Of a stretch of DNA of 64,000 bases, positions 51,123 to 60,314 are shown one piece after another. The stretch comes from Streptomyces virginiae (GTDB lineage: Bacteria > Actinomycetota > Actinomycetes > Streptomycetales > Streptomycetaceae): the NCBI RefSeq assembly GCF_000720455.1, contig NZ_JOAK01000016.1, positions 357,863 to 421,862 of the forward strand, in the 5' to 3' direction. The position numbers and the translations under genes are program-made. Each line of letters opens with the position of its first letter. The first letter of the stretch is position 1. The notes under the pieces are model-generated. The model searched no databases. It had not been told where the DNA came from and worked only from the letters and a program-made list of their open reading frames with translations.

Positions 51123-52453
51123 GGCGTTCCTTTCAGCGCGGGCAGCGGGAAGGGGGTGGGGGAGGGGGCCGGCCGGGGCGGCCGGGCCGGGACGGGGGCG
51201 CCGGCGACCACCGGGACGGCGACGGTGAGGCGGTGGCGGCCGTCCGCGGGTGCGGCGCCCGCGCACACCGGGCACGGCGCGGCGAGATGGGAGCGGACGA
51301 GGTGGGGGAAGGAGCGGAGCAGGCTGCCCGCGATGCCGGCGGCGGCGTCGAGCAGCCCGCAGGCGCCACGGCCCCGCAGCCCCCGCGCCCAGCGGTCCAG
51401 GCTGTCCGCGGTGTCCGGGCCGGCGGTCCCGGCGGCGAGGCCGTACAGGGCCTTGCCGACGGCCGCGGTGCCGGAGACGCAGACCCCGCACTGGCGGGCG
51501 CTCTCGGCCGCGAGGTGGGCGGCCGCGTCGGCGGCGGTGGTCACGGGGCACCGGCCGGGGGCCAGGAAGTGGATCGCTCCGCAGCCCAGGGCGGTGCCCG
51601 CGGCGATGAGCGCGTCGGGCTCCAGGGGGAGGTCCAGCGCGTCGGCGTCCACGAGCCCGCCGAACAGCCCGCCCATCAGGGCTCCGGCGGCGCCGGGATT
51701 CCCGTACCGGTCGGCCAGGGCGCGCAGCGGGATGCCGTACGGGACCTCGGTGAGTAGGGGGGAGACCGGCCCGCCGGACAGGGTGACCAGGGTGCTGCGG
51801 GCGATGGTGTCGCGCAGGTCGGGCCGGGCGGCGGTGAGCGCGATGCGGGCGAGCGTCTCGACGTTGGAGACCAGGGTGGGTGCCCCGCCGACCCCCTGTT
51901 CGAAGGGACGGGGCGGCTTGGCGGTGGGCAGCGCCGGTCCTCCGTCGATCCTGCGGACCACCGACGTCTCCTCGCCGGCGACGTAGGTGTGGTCCGTCTC
52001 GACGACCTCGACGGGCAGCGGTGGCGGGTGCTCGGCGAGGGCCCGGCGTACGCTCTCGCCCGCGGCCGGGTCGGAGAGGTAGACGAAGCCGCGGGCGGCG
52101 CCGGTGACCGCGGCGGCGCGGGCGAGACCGTCGAGGACCAGGTGCGGGCGGGCCCGCAGCAGCCAGCGGTCCTTGGCCGAGCCCGGTTCGCCCTCCTCGC
52201 CGTTCGCCACGACGACCGGGTGGCCGCCGCGGTCGCGTACGGAACGCAGCTTGACGGCGGCCGGGAAGCCGGCGCCGCCGCGGCCGCGCAGCCCGGAGGC
52301 GGCGAGGTGGGCGAGCAGTTCACCGGGGCCGGTGGTGGCCCCGTAGCCGCCCGAGGCGCGGTAGGCGTCGGCGCTCTCCGCGATGGCCGGAGCCGTCCCG
52401 AGGACGGTGCCCGGCGGCTGCGCCGGGGGGAGCCGGACCGTGGTCGTGGTCAT
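51119..52453 (-). CDS. NuoF-like NADH-binding iron-sulfur flavoprotein
   Basis: A 444-aa protein related to complex I subunit NuoF. GLRGRGGAGFPAAVK (NADH loop) and ANGEEGEPGSAKDRWLL (FMN region) are near the N-terminus, an SLBB-like middle domain follows, and the cluster region reads QCGVCVSGTAAVGKALYG then GRGACGLL. The canonical CxxCxxC has lost its third Cys, as in other stand-alone actinobacterial members. It is tied by ATGA overlaps to the genes on both sides. It probably passes electrons from NADH to the ferredoxin next door. Confidence 0.9.
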   Translation of the reverse strand: MTTTTVRLPPAQPPGTVLGTAPAIAESADAYRASGGYGATTGPGELLAHLAASGLRGRGGAGFPAAVKLRSVRDRGGHPVVVANGEEGEPGSAKDRWLLRARPHLVLDGLARAAAVTGAARGFVYLSDPAAGESVRRALAEHPPPLPVEVVETDHTYVAGEETSVVRRIDGGPALPTAKPPRPFEQGVGGAPTLVSNVETLARIALTAARPDLRDTIARSTLVTLSGGPVSPLLTEVPYGIPLRALADRYGNPGAAGALMGGLFGGLVDADALDLPLEPDALIAAGTALGCGAIHFLAPGRCPVTTAADAAAHLAAESARQCGVCVSGTAAVGKALYGLAAGTAGPDTADSLDRWARGLRGRGACGLLDAAAGIAGSLLRSFPHLVRSHLAAPCPVCAGAAPADGRHRLTVAVPVVAGAPVPARPPRPAPSPTPFPLPALKGTP

Positions 52454-52923
52454 CGGCTGCCTCCTGTCCGGGTGTGGGTGGGGACGGGTGTGTGGGTGGG
52501 GGTGTTGCTTCGGGTGCGCAGGGCCCGTACGGCGCTCTCCAGCGCGGTACGGGCCGCCGCGGTGCGGCCGTATCCCGGGCCCGGGAGTCCGATGAGCATG
52601 CGGTGGTGGTCGAGGACGACCTCGCCGGCGAGCAGAGCGGCGGCGGGGTCGCCGCTGCGGGACCCGGCGGCGACGCCGGTCACCAGGTCGGTGACCTCGG
52701 CGAGGTAGCGGAGCCAGCTGTGCCGGCTGCCGCGCAGGATCAGGCGCTCCACGCGGCGGCGCTCGGCGGCCGCCAGCTCTTCGGGTGTGCGGTCCCGGGG
52801 CCGAGCCGGACGCACCGTGGGCCCGGTGCGCGACGAGGCACGCAGGGCGGCGACCGCCGTGGGGAGTTCTCGCTCCGGTTCGGGGGTGAGCCCGAGCCAG
52901 TCCAGACGCCGACGACCGCTCAT
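52450..52923 (-). CDS. 157-aa protein at the head of the acyl-CoA operon
   Basis: I do not recognise this protein. It is soluble and mostly helical: RRLDWLGLTPEPERELPTAV, a long helix RTPEELAAAERRRVERLIL, then LRYLAEVTDLVTGV and a Thr/Pro/His tail. No Cys motif. Its stop overlaps the NuoF-like start (ATGA). It is the first gene behind the TetR palindromes, so it may be an assembly or scaffold factor for the redox chain. Confidence 0.7.
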   Translation of the reverse strand: MSGRRRLDWLGLTPEPERELPTAVAALRASSRTGPTVRPARPRDRTPEELAAAERRRVERLILRGSRHSWLRYLAEVTDLVTGVAAGSRSGDPAAALLAGEVVLDHHRMLIGLPGPGYGRTAAARTALESAVRALRTRSNTPTHTPVPTHTRTGGSR

Positions 52924-53107
52924 GCGTGCCTCCGGGAGGTGGGATGCCGCCGTCGGCCCGGCGCCCGACGGAGCCGGGTGGCGGGGGAGCGGGGATCGAG
53001 GGGTGCGGGCCCGGGCGGGTGCCGGGCGGGCCGCCCGGCCTGCCCGCGCCCTGGTGAACAGGGCGAACGCGGGGCAGCACCGGGTCGGCGACAGGAAAGC
53101 ACGTTTG

Positions 53108-53123
53108 CTGACCGATCGGTCAG
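53108..53123. promoter_or_regulatory. TetR operator, site 1
   Basis: CTGACCGATCGGTCAG is a perfect 16-bp palindrome of a form common for TetR-family operators, in the shared divergent promoter region. It is the site closest to the leftward operon. Confidence 0.8.
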
Positions 53124-53139
53124 GCAAGAATCACGCTAG

Positions 53140-53155
53140 CTGACCGATCGGTCAG
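53140..53155. promoter_or_regulatory. TetR operator, site 2
   Basis: An exact second copy of CTGACCGATCGGTCAG, 32 bp (three helical turns) from site 1 centre to centre. Confidence 0.8.
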
Positions 53156-53196
53156 TGAACAAGTCTTGACCCGGCGGAAACAAGCCAGCAGTCTGA

Positions 53197-53212
53197 CTGT
53201 CCAATCGGTCAG
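53197..53212. promoter_or_regulatory. TetR operator, site 3 (variant)
   Basis: CTGTCCAATCGGTCAG differs from sites 1 and 2 at two positions in the left half. It lies about 100 bp before the Rieske start and could control the rightward operon with lower affinity. Confidence 0.65.
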
Positions 53213-53313
53213 CCCGGTCCCGGCTTCCCGCCCCGACCGCCTGTCCACTGCTGGGCCGCCTCGACATCGAACGCCGACACCGATCGCCGCACGGGCGGCA
53301 CGGAGGAGTCACG

Positions 53314-54666
53314 ATGCATTCCCGAGCTCCCGAAACACCGCCGGGCCACGCCGGCCCCGCCGGGCCCTCCGGCCGCACCGACGGCGCCGGCCGCACCGGC
53401 CCGCCGGGCCGGGTCACCGCGCCCGCCCGGCCCGCCGACGCGACCACCGCCCCGGACGCGCCGGTCCTCGAAACCCCCGCGCCGGACGCACCGGCCCCCG
53501 GAGCCCCCGCGCCGGCCGCACCGGCCCCCGGAGCCCCCGCTTCCGCCCCCGGCACCCCGGGCCCCGCGCTCCCGGCGCGCTACTACACCGATCCCGGGAT
53601 CGCCGCCGCCGAGACCCGGCACGTCTTCGCCGCGTCCTGGCAGCTCGTATGCCACGAGTCCGACCTGCCGGAACCGGGATCCCGCCTCGCCGCCACCGTC
53701 GCGGACCGCGAGGTCATGGTGGTCCGCACCGAGGACGGCGGCCTCGCCGCCCACCTCAACGTCTGCCGCCACCGCGGCACACGCCTGGTCACCAACCCCG
53801 AACCGGCCGGCAAGGCGATCCGCTGCCCCTACCACGGCTGGACGTACCGCCTCGACGGAAGCCTGGTCGGCGCCCCGGAGGCCCGGCAGATCCCCTGCCT
53901 GGACAAGCCGAAGCTCGGCCTGTTCCCGGCCTCCGTGGAGTCCTTCCTCGGCTTCGTCTTCGTCAGCCTCGACCCCGACGCCGTACCGCTGGCCAAGAGC
54001 TGCGCGGGCCTCGCGGACGCGGTCGGCCACTACGCCGGAGCCGACCTCGTGCCCGTAGGCCGGGCCCGGATCCACCACCTGGCCGGCGCCGAGGTGCAGC
54101 AGGCCAACTGGAAGGTGGCGGTCGACAACTACCTGGAGGGTTACCACGTCCCGGTGGCCCACCCCGGCCTGATGCGCCTGCTCGACTACCAGGGCTACAC
54201 CTGCGAGATCGAGGAGAACTACGCGCTGTTCGCCTCCCCGCTGCGCGACAAGCCGTCCTCGAACTGGGCCGAACGCCTCTACCAGCGCATCGCCGCCCCC
54301 ATGCCCGGCCTCGCCGAGGCCGACCGCCGCATCTGGCGGTACGCGGTCATCTACCCCAACACCCTCATCGACTTCTACCCGGACCACGTACTGGCCTGGA
54401 CGGCGATCCCCACGGCCGTCGACCGCGTGGCCGTGCCCGGCGCCTTCTACACCCGGCGGGGTACCAGTTGGCGCACCCGCCTCGCCCGGCGCCTGAACAT
54501 CCACATCGGCTGGATCACCAATGACGAGGACGCCGAACTGGTCGCCCGCGTCCAGAAGGGGCTCACCACCCCCGGCTTCGAGCCCGGACCGCTCTCGCGC
54601 CGCGAGTCCGCCGTCGGCTGGTTCGCCGCCCGCATCCGCGCCGCCCTCGACGGCGCCGAACCGTAG
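53314..54666 (+). CDS. Rieske non-haem iron oxygenase, alpha subunit (choline/carnitine monooxygenase-like)
   Basis: A 450-aa oxygenase. The Rieske site has Cys151/His153 (CRHRG) and Cys171/His174 (CPYHGW). The mononuclear iron region reads NWKVAVDNYLEGYHVPVAHP with His278 and His283 as ligands. This pattern fits the choline, glycine-betaine, stachydrine and carnitine oxygenase branch. Residues ~1-87 are an unusual Pro/Ala/Gly-rich extension; AGGAG before the ATG supports that start. No reductase gene is in its own operon. First gene of the rightward operon with the polyamine-type importer. Confidence 0.92.
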   Translation: MHSRAPETPPGHAGPAGPSGRTDGAGRTGPPGRVTAPARPADATTAPDAPVLETPAPDAPAPGAPAPAAPAPGAPASAPGTPGPALPARYYTDPGIAAAETRHVFAASWQLVCHESDLPEPGSRLAATVADREVMVVRTEDGGLAAHLNVCRHRGTRLVTNPEPAGKAIRCPYHGWTYRLDGSLVGAPEARQIPCLDKPKLGLFPASVESFLGFVFVSLDPDAVPLAKSCAGLADAVGHYAGADLVPVGRARIHHLAGAEVQQANWKVAVDNYLEGYHVPVAHPGLMRLLDYQGYTCEIEENYALFASPLRDKPSSNWAERLYQRIAAPMPGLAEADRRIWRYAVIYPNTLIDFYPDHVLAWTAIPTAVDRVAVPGAFYTRRGTSWRTRLARRLNIHIGWITNDEDAELVARVQKGLTTPGFEPGPLSRRESAVGWFAARIRAALDGAEP

Positions 54667-54927
54667 GGGAGTCTCGCCGGTCAGGCCGGTCCGACCTGAC
54701 GGACTCCTCCCCGCACGCCCCGGGCGCCGCACCCCCACCGCGCCCCACCCGCACCGCACCGCACCACCGGCCACGCCCCGGGCACGGCACGGCACCGCCC
54801 CCCGCCGTACGCACCCCGCCCTACGCACCCGGCGTAGGCGCCCGCCGTCCCCGCGCCCACCGTTCGACCGAGCCCCCACCTTCCGCTCGTTCCCGCCGTC
54901 CCCCTGCGGCCCTACGGAGAGGACCCC

Positions 54928-56058
54928 ATGTCCCCCGAGGCACTCCCCCCGACCAGACGCCAGTTCCTGCGCGTCGGCACCGCCGCCGCCCTCGCCCTCA
55001 CCACCGCCGGCTGCGGCTTCGCGTCCGAAGCCGACCCGGCCGACGGGAAGACCGCCGAAACCCCCATCGACGTCCGGGTGGACGGCGACCTCGTCTACTT
55101 CAACTGGGCCGACTTCGTCGACCCGGCCGTCTTCGAAGGCTTCCAGAAGGAGTACGGCGTCAAGGTCATCCAGTCGAACTACGACTCCATGGAGGGCATG
55201 GCCGCCAAGCTCAACGCCGGGAACCGCTACGACATCGTCTTCCCCACCGCGAAATGGGCGCAGCGCCTCGCCGACGGCGGCCGCCTGCGCACGATCGACC
55301 ACTCCCGGCTGCGCAACGCCGACTCGGTGTTCGGCGGATACGGCTACTTCGCCGACCCCTGGTACGACGCGCGCTCGGCCCACACCGTGCCCTTCACCAT
55401 GTACAAGACCGGCATAGGCTGGCGCCGGGACCGGCTCGGCGACCTGACCGGCTCCTGGGACGACCTGTGGAACGACCAGGCCAAGGGCAAGGTCTTCGTC
55501 CTCGACGACCGTGACGAGGTGCTCGGCCTCGGTGCGCTCAAGCTCGGCCTCGACCTCACCACCGGCGACCACGGCGATCTCGCCCGCGTCACCGACACCC
55601 TCCGCTCGCTCCGCCCCCGCCTGCGCGGATTCTCCAGCGACAGCTACAACAACCTGCTCAACGGCAACGCCGACATGACCCAGGCCTGGAGCGGCGACAT
55701 GGCCGCCATGCTCGCCCAGGCCGAGGACCCGGCCGTCTTCGGCTTCGAGGTCGCCCGCGAGGGCGCCCCCGTCAACTCCGACTGTTACGCCATCCCCGCC
55801 AACGCGCAGCACCCCGGCACCGCGATGCTCTTCATCGACTACATGCTCCGCCCCGAGAACGTGAAGAAGAACATCGAGTACATCGGCTACCCCATGCCGG
55901 TGCGCGGCACCGAGGACACGTACGCCGCACTCGTCGAACCCTTCCCCCAGTGCGTGGTGACCGCCGACGACCTCAAGGCCGACCTCTTCTTCCGCAACGG
56001 CGACGCCCGGGCCGAACAGGCCCGCGACGCCGCCTGGACCGACGTGAAGGCCGGCTGA
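54928..56058 (+). CDS. PotD/F-like substrate-binding lipoprotein
   Basis: A 376-aa periplasmic-type binding protein of the spermidine/putrescine class. The N-terminus has a twin-Arg (RRQFLRVGTAA) and a lipobox ending at Cys29 (TTAGCG), so Tat export with lipidation is possible. LVYFNWADFVDPAVFEGFQK is the family's opening and Trp/Asp residues of the ligand cleft follow (AWSGDMAAMLAQAEDP). It delivers the substrate to the two permeases. The 261-bp gap before it lacks a clear gene. Confidence 0.92.
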   Translation: MSPEALPPTRRQFLRVGTAAALALTTAGCGFASEADPADGKTAETPIDVRVDGDLVYFNWADFVDPAVFEGFQKEYGVKVIQSNYDSMEGMAAKLNAGNRYDIVFPTAKWAQRLADGGRLRTIDHSRLRNADSVFGGYGYFADPWYDARSAHTVPFTMYKTGIGWRRDRLGDLTGSWDDLWNDQAKGKVFVLDDRDEVLGLGALKLGLDLTTGDHGDLARVTDTLRSLRPRLRGFSSDSYNNLLNGNADMTQAWSGDMAAMLAQAEDPAVFGFEVAREGAPVNSDCYAIPANAQHPGTAMLFIDYMLRPENVKKNIEYIGYPMPVRGTEDTYAALVEPFPQCVVTADDLKADLFFRNGDARAEQARDAAWTDVKAG

Positions 56059-56059
56059 C

Positions 56060-56926
56060 ATGGCGGACACCAAAGCGAGGGGGCCCAGGCTGTGGACCTG
56101 GCTCCTCCTCCCCGGCACCCTCTGGATGACGGGCTTCCTCGTCGCCTCCCTCCTCCTCGTCGCCACCCTCGCCCTCGGCACCACCGACCCCCTCGGCAAC
56201 CCGCGCTTCGGCTTCAACCCCGACAACCTCACCGCACTCGCCGACCCCGCCTACCGCACCGTCCTGCTGCGCTCCCTCGGCTACGCGCTGATCACCTGCC
56301 TCATCTGCCTGGCCGTGGCCTACCCGGTCGCCTACGCCATCGCCCTGCGCGGCGGACGCTTCAAGAACCTGCTGATCGCCGCGATCGTCGTCCCGTTCTT
56401 CGCCAACTACCTGGTACGGATGTACGGCTGGTCCGTCGTCCTCTCCGACGACGGCCCGCTGCTGAGGTTCCTGCGCGCGATCGGTGTGGCCGACGACGGC
56501 ACCAAGATCCTCCAGACCGGCGCGGGCGTCATCGCCGGACTCGTCTACGGCTTCGTCGTCTTCATGATCATCCCGCTGTACGCGGCGATGGAACGCATGG
56601 ACACCTCGCTCATCGAAGCCGGCCGCGACCTCTACGGCGGCCCCCTGCGGACCTTCCTCTACGTCACCGTCCCCGCCACCCGGCAGGGAGCGGCCGCCGG
56701 CTGCGTCCTCGTCTTCCTGCCCGCCATGGGCGACTTCGTCAGCGCACAGCTCATGGGAGGACCCGACCAGATCATGATCGGCAACCTGATCCAGGACAAG
56801 TTCTTCCAGGGCCAGAACTGGCCGCTGGGCTCGGCCCTCACCATGCTCCTGATGGCGGTCCTGTTCCTCGGGATGCTCGGCTACCTGCGGCGCACCCGCA
56901 AGGACGAGGCGGAGGCGGCCCGATGA
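56060..56926 (+). CDS. PotB-like ABC permease
   Basis: A 288-aa permease with six helices. The EAA loop (EAGRDLYGGPLRTFLYVTVP) that contacts the ATPase lies near residues 190-210. It starts one base after the binding-protein stop. It forms the channel with the PotC-like subunit. Confidence 0.93.
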   Translation: MADTKARGPRLWTWLLLPGTLWMTGFLVASLLLVATLALGTTDPLGNPRFGFNPDNLTALADPAYRTVLLRSLGYALITCLICLAVAYPVAYAIALRGGRFKNLLIAAIVVPFFANYLVRMYGWSVVLSDDGPLLRFLRAIGVADDGTKILQTGAGVIAGLVYGFVVFMIIPLYAAMERMDTSLIEAGRDLYGGPLRTFLYVTVPATRQGAAAGCVLVFLPAMGDFVSAQLMGGPDQIMIGNLIQDKFFQGQNWPLGSALTMLLMAVLFLGMLGYLRRTRKDEAEAAR

Positions 56927-57876
56927 ACAACGGGAACACCGCGAGCACCACGGGCGCACGGAACACGGCGACCACCACGGACGCTCCGAGCACCGCGCAC
57001 GCTCCGAGCACCGCGCACGCCCCGGGCACGCCCGGCGCTCCGAGGAAGCAGCGACGCCGCCGCCGCGCGGCCGAGCGCCGCCCCCGCTTCGCCATCGCCG
57101 TCACCGCCCTCTTCTTCGCCCTCCTCTACCTCCCCGTCGGCGTCGTCGTCCTGTTCTCCTTCAACTCGCAGAAGTCCCTCACCGTCTTCGAGGACGTCAG
57201 CCTCCGCTGGTACACCGCGTTCCTCCACGACGACGTGATCCTCGACTCGCTCGGCATGAGCCTGCGGGTCTCCCTGGTCGCCATGGCCGGCTCGCTCGTC
57301 CTCGGCGTCGCCCTCGCCCTGGGCCTCGTACGCAGCAGGAGCCGCCTCGGCTCCTTCGCCGGCCTGGTCATGCTCGTCCCGCTCATCACCCCGGAGATCG
57401 TCACCGGCGTCGCCGCGATGCTCCTCTTCAAGGGCCTCGGCATCACCCTGTCCACCACCACCGTGATGCTCGCCGAGATCACCTTCTCCATCTCCTACGT
57501 GACCGTCATCCTCCGCTCACGCATCGCCGCCCTCAACCCCGAGGTCGAGGAAGCCGCGATGGACCTCGGCGCCACCCGCCGGCAGGCACTGCGCCTGGTC
57601 ACCCTGCCCGCACTGCTCCCGAGCATCCTCGCCTCCGCCGTGCTGATCTTCGCCCTCGTCTTCGACGACTTCGTCCTCGCCTACTTCACCACCGGCGTCG
57701 ACCCGCAGCCGCTGTCCGTGCGCATCTACTCGGCGATCCGGTTCGGCGTGCAGCCCACCATCAACGCCGTCGGCACCCTGATGCTCGCCGGATCCGTCGG
57801 CCTCATCGTCCTCGCCCTCGCCATACCGCGCCTGTTCGGGCGCCGCGGCGGCCTCGACCTGCTCTCCGGGAAGTGA
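56923..57876 (+). CDS. PotC-like ABC permease
   Basis: A 317-aa permease with six helices and EAA loop EEAAMDLGATRRQALRLVTL. The first ~55 residues are an extra Thr/Ala/Pro-rich then Arg-rich extension (two copies of APSTAH), not normal for the family. Its ATG overlaps the PotB-like stop (ATGA). Confidence 0.93.
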   Translation: MNNGNTASTTGARNTATTTDAPSTAHAPSTAHAPGTPGAPRKQRRRRRAAERRPRFAIAVTALFFALLYLPVGVVVLFSFNSQKSLTVFEDVSLRWYTAFLHDDVILDSLGMSLRVSLVAMAGSLVLGVALALGLVRSRSRLGSFAGLVMLVPLITPEIVTGVAAMLLFKGLGITLSTTTVMLAEITFSISYVTVILRSRIAALNPEVEEAAMDLGATRRQALRLVTLPALLPSILASAVLIFALVFDDFVLAYFTTGVDPQPLSVRIYSAIRFGVQPTINAVGTLMLAGSVGLIVLALAIPRLFGRRGGLDLLSGK

Positions 57877-58976
57877 CACCCATGCACCCGACCCCCGTGC
57901 ACCCCACCCCCGCCGTCCGCCTCGACCACGTCAGCAAGCGCTACCCCGCCGCGGACGACACCTACGCCGTGCACGACGTCGCACTCGACATCGCCCAGGG
58001 CGAGTTCTTCTCCCTCCTCGGCCCCTCAGGCTGCGGCAAGACCACCCTGCTGCGGATGATCGGCGGCTTCACCGACCCCACCGAGGGCAGCGTCCTGCTC
58101 GACGGCCAGGACGTCACCGGCCTGCCGCCCAACAAGCGCAACGTCAACACCGTCTTCCAGAGCTACGCCCTGTTCGACCACCTCTCCCTCGCGGACAACG
58201 TGGCCTTCGGCCTCAAGCGCAAGGGCGTCCCCCGCGCCGAGATCCGCGAACGCGTCACCGGCATGCTCGACCTCGTCCAGCTCGGACACCTCGCGGGTCG
58301 CAAGCCGGCCACCCTCTCCGGCGGCCAGCGGCAGCGCGTCGCCCTCGCCCGCGCCCTGGTCAACCGGCCCCAGGTGCTGCTGCTGGACGAGCCGCTGGCC
58401 GCCCTCGACCTGAAGCTGCGCCGGCACATGCAGGTCGAGCTCAAGCAGATCCAGCGCGAGGTCGGCATCACCTTCGTCTTCGTCACCCACGACCAGGACG
58501 AGGCCCTGACCATGTCGGACCGGATCGCCGTCATGAACGACGGACACGTCGAACAGTGCGGCACCCCGGAAGACGTGTACGAGCGGCCCAGCAGCAGCTT
58601 CACCGCCTCCTTCATGGGCACATCCAACCTCGTACCCGGCACCTACCGCTCCGGCCGGGTCGTCCTCGACGCCGGCCCCGAACTGCCCGTCGGCAACCGG
58701 CCCGCCCTCACCGACGGCAGCAGGGTCAACCTGTCGATCCGCCCCGAGAAGATCTGGCTGTCCGACCTGGAACCGGACATGGCCCGGGTCGGCGGCGTCG
58801 TCCGCGAGACCGTCTACTGCGGCCCCACCACCACCTACCTGATCGAACTCGCCCCCGGCGTCACGGTGTCCGTACTGGAGCAGAACACGGTCCGCTCCCG
58901 CATGGAGGACCGCTGGAGCGGCGGCGAGCAGGTCGAGATCGGCTGGAAGCCCGAGCACTGCCTCGTCCTGCACTGA
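57873..58976 (+). CDS. PotA-like ABC ATP-binding protein
   Basis: A 367-aa ATPase with Walker A GPSGCGKTT, signature LSGGQRQRVALARAL, Walker B VLLLDEPLAALD and H-loop VFVTHDQDEA, plus a C-terminal TOBE domain (~280-360). It drives the polyamine-type importer. A GTG overlapping the PotC-like stop (GTGA) or the ATG nine bases later could start it. Confidence 0.94.
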   Translation: MTPMHPTPVHPTPAVRLDHVSKRYPAADDTYAVHDVALDIAQGEFFSLLGPSGCGKTTLLRMIGGFTDPTEGSVLLDGQDVTGLPPNKRNVNTVFQSYALFDHLSLADNVAFGLKRKGVPRAEIRERVTGMLDLVQLGHLAGRKPATLSGGQRQRVALARALVNRPQVLLLDEPLAALDLKLRRHMQVELKQIQREVGITFVFVTHDQDEALTMSDRIAVMNDGHVEQCGTPEDVYERPSSSFTASFMGTSNLVPGTYRSGRVVLDAGPELPVGNRPALTDGSRVNLSIRPEKIWLSDLEPDMARVGGVVRETVYCGPTTTYLIELAPGVTVSVLEQNTVRSRMEDRWSGGEQVEIGWKPEHCLVLH

Positions 58977-58991
58977 CCGGAGGAACACCCC

Positions 58992-60314
58992 ATGAACCAC
59001 GACGTCATCGTGCTCGGCGCCGGCCTGGCCGGCCTCGCCGCCGCACGCGACCTCGCCGCCGGCGGAGCCGACGTCCTCGTCGTCGAGGCCCGCGACCGGG
59101 TCGGCGGACGCGTCGAGCAGACCGAACTCCCCGACGGCCGACTGCTCCAGCTCGGCGGAGAGGTCGTCGGCCGCGCCCACACCGCGTACACGACCCTGGC
59201 GGCGGAACTCGGCCTCACCCTCACCCCCAGCTACGTCGCCGAACCCGGCGCCCTCACCCGCGCCACCCCCGAAGGAGTCTCCGCGGGCGACCCGCCCCAC
59301 TGGTTCGGCCCCGGCGACGACACCTGCCACCGCAAGGTCACCGACGCCTTCTGCGCACTCGCCCGCACCGTCGACCCGGACGACCCCTGGGCCCACCCCG
59401 ACGCCACCGCCCTCGACCGGCTCTCCGTCGGCGACTGGCTGCGCGCCGAGGGCGCGACCCCGGCCGTCGTCCGCCTCTGGGAGATCGGCCAGCTCGCCCT
59501 CGCCGACGGCTCGTACGAGCGCACCTCCCTGCTCGCCGCCCTGCGCAAGCACGCCGCGGTCCCCGTACCCGGCCCCGACCACTACGACTACGAGGCCTGG
59601 GAGGGCCTGCGGGTCGCCGAGGGATCCGCGACGGTGGCCCTGCGCATGGCCGCCGCCCTCGGCGGCCGCGTCCGTACCGGCTCGCCCGTCGAGGCCGTCA
59701 CGATCCGCCGCCCCGGCCCCTGCACCGTACGGCTGGCCGGAGGCGAGACCCTCACCGCCGGCGCCGTCGTCAGCGCCCTGCCCGTCGGCCCGCTCCGCTC
59801 GGTCACCGTCACCGGCGTCTCCGAGGAACGACTCGCCTCCCTGCACCGCCAACGCCACGCCCTCGCCGCCAAGTTCGTCGCCGCCTACGACCGGCCGTTC
59901 TGGCGCGACCGGGGCCGCAGCGGCCTCTCCGAATGCGAAGGGGTCCTCGGCAGCACCTGGCCACAGAACGACGGCATCCTCTCCGCCCTCGTACCACCCG
60001 AAAGGCTCGCCGTGCTGCTCGGCACACCCACCCCCCTGCGCACCGGCGAACTCCTCGCCGAAATCGCCCGCCTCTACGGCGAAGAGGCCCACCGGCCGCT
60101 CGCCACCCACATCCGGATGTGGGGCACCGACCCGTGGACCCAGGGGTACGTCACCCAGTGGACACCCGGCGACGTCACGGCCGTCGGCCCCCGTCACGGC
60201 ACCCACGAACCACCCTTCTACGTCTGCGGATCCGACCAGTGGGTGGCCGGCTACATGGAGGGCGCCGTCCGCACCGGACGCGACGCGGCGCGCGAGGCAC
60301 TGCGCCGTGGCTGA
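58992..60314 (+). CDS. FAD-dependent amine oxidase
   Basis: A 440-aa flavin amine oxidase of the putrescine/monoamine-oxidase type. The dinucleotide motif VLGAGLAGLAAARDL and VVEARDRVGGRV open the protein, TTLAAELGLTLTPSY follows, and the C-terminal FAD motif reads GYMEGAVRTGRDAAREAL. It oxidises an amine to imine and hence aldehyde, releasing H2O2. It starts 15 bp after the ATPase gene and overlaps the aldehyde dehydrogenase start by 8 bp. Confidence 0.93.
   Translation: MNHDVIVLGAGLAGLAAARDLAAGGADVLVVEARDRVGGRVEQTELPDGRLLQLGGEVVGRAHTAYTTLAAELGLTLTPSYVAEPGALTRATPEGVSAGDPPHWFGPGDDTCHRKVTDAFCALARTVDPDDPWAHPDATALDRLSVGDWLRAEGATPAVVRLWEIGQLALADGSYERTSLLAALRKHAAVPVPGPDHYDYEAWEGLRVAEGSATVALRMAAALGGRVRTGSPVEAVTIRRPGPCTVRLAGGETLTAGAVVSALPVGPLRSVTVTGVSEERLASLHRQRHALAAKFVAAYDRPFWRDRGRSGLSECEGVLGSTWPQNDGILSALVPPERLAVLLGTPTPLRTGELLAEIARLYGEEAHRPLATHIRMWGTDPWTQGYVTQWTPGDVTAVGPRHGTHEPPFYVCGSDQWVAGYMEGAVRTGRDAAREALRRG

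Noticed and set aside
53209..56232. A 1007-codon minus-strand frame opposite the Rieske and PotD-like genes.
   Set aside because: Gly/Val-rich mirror of real genes with no family motif.
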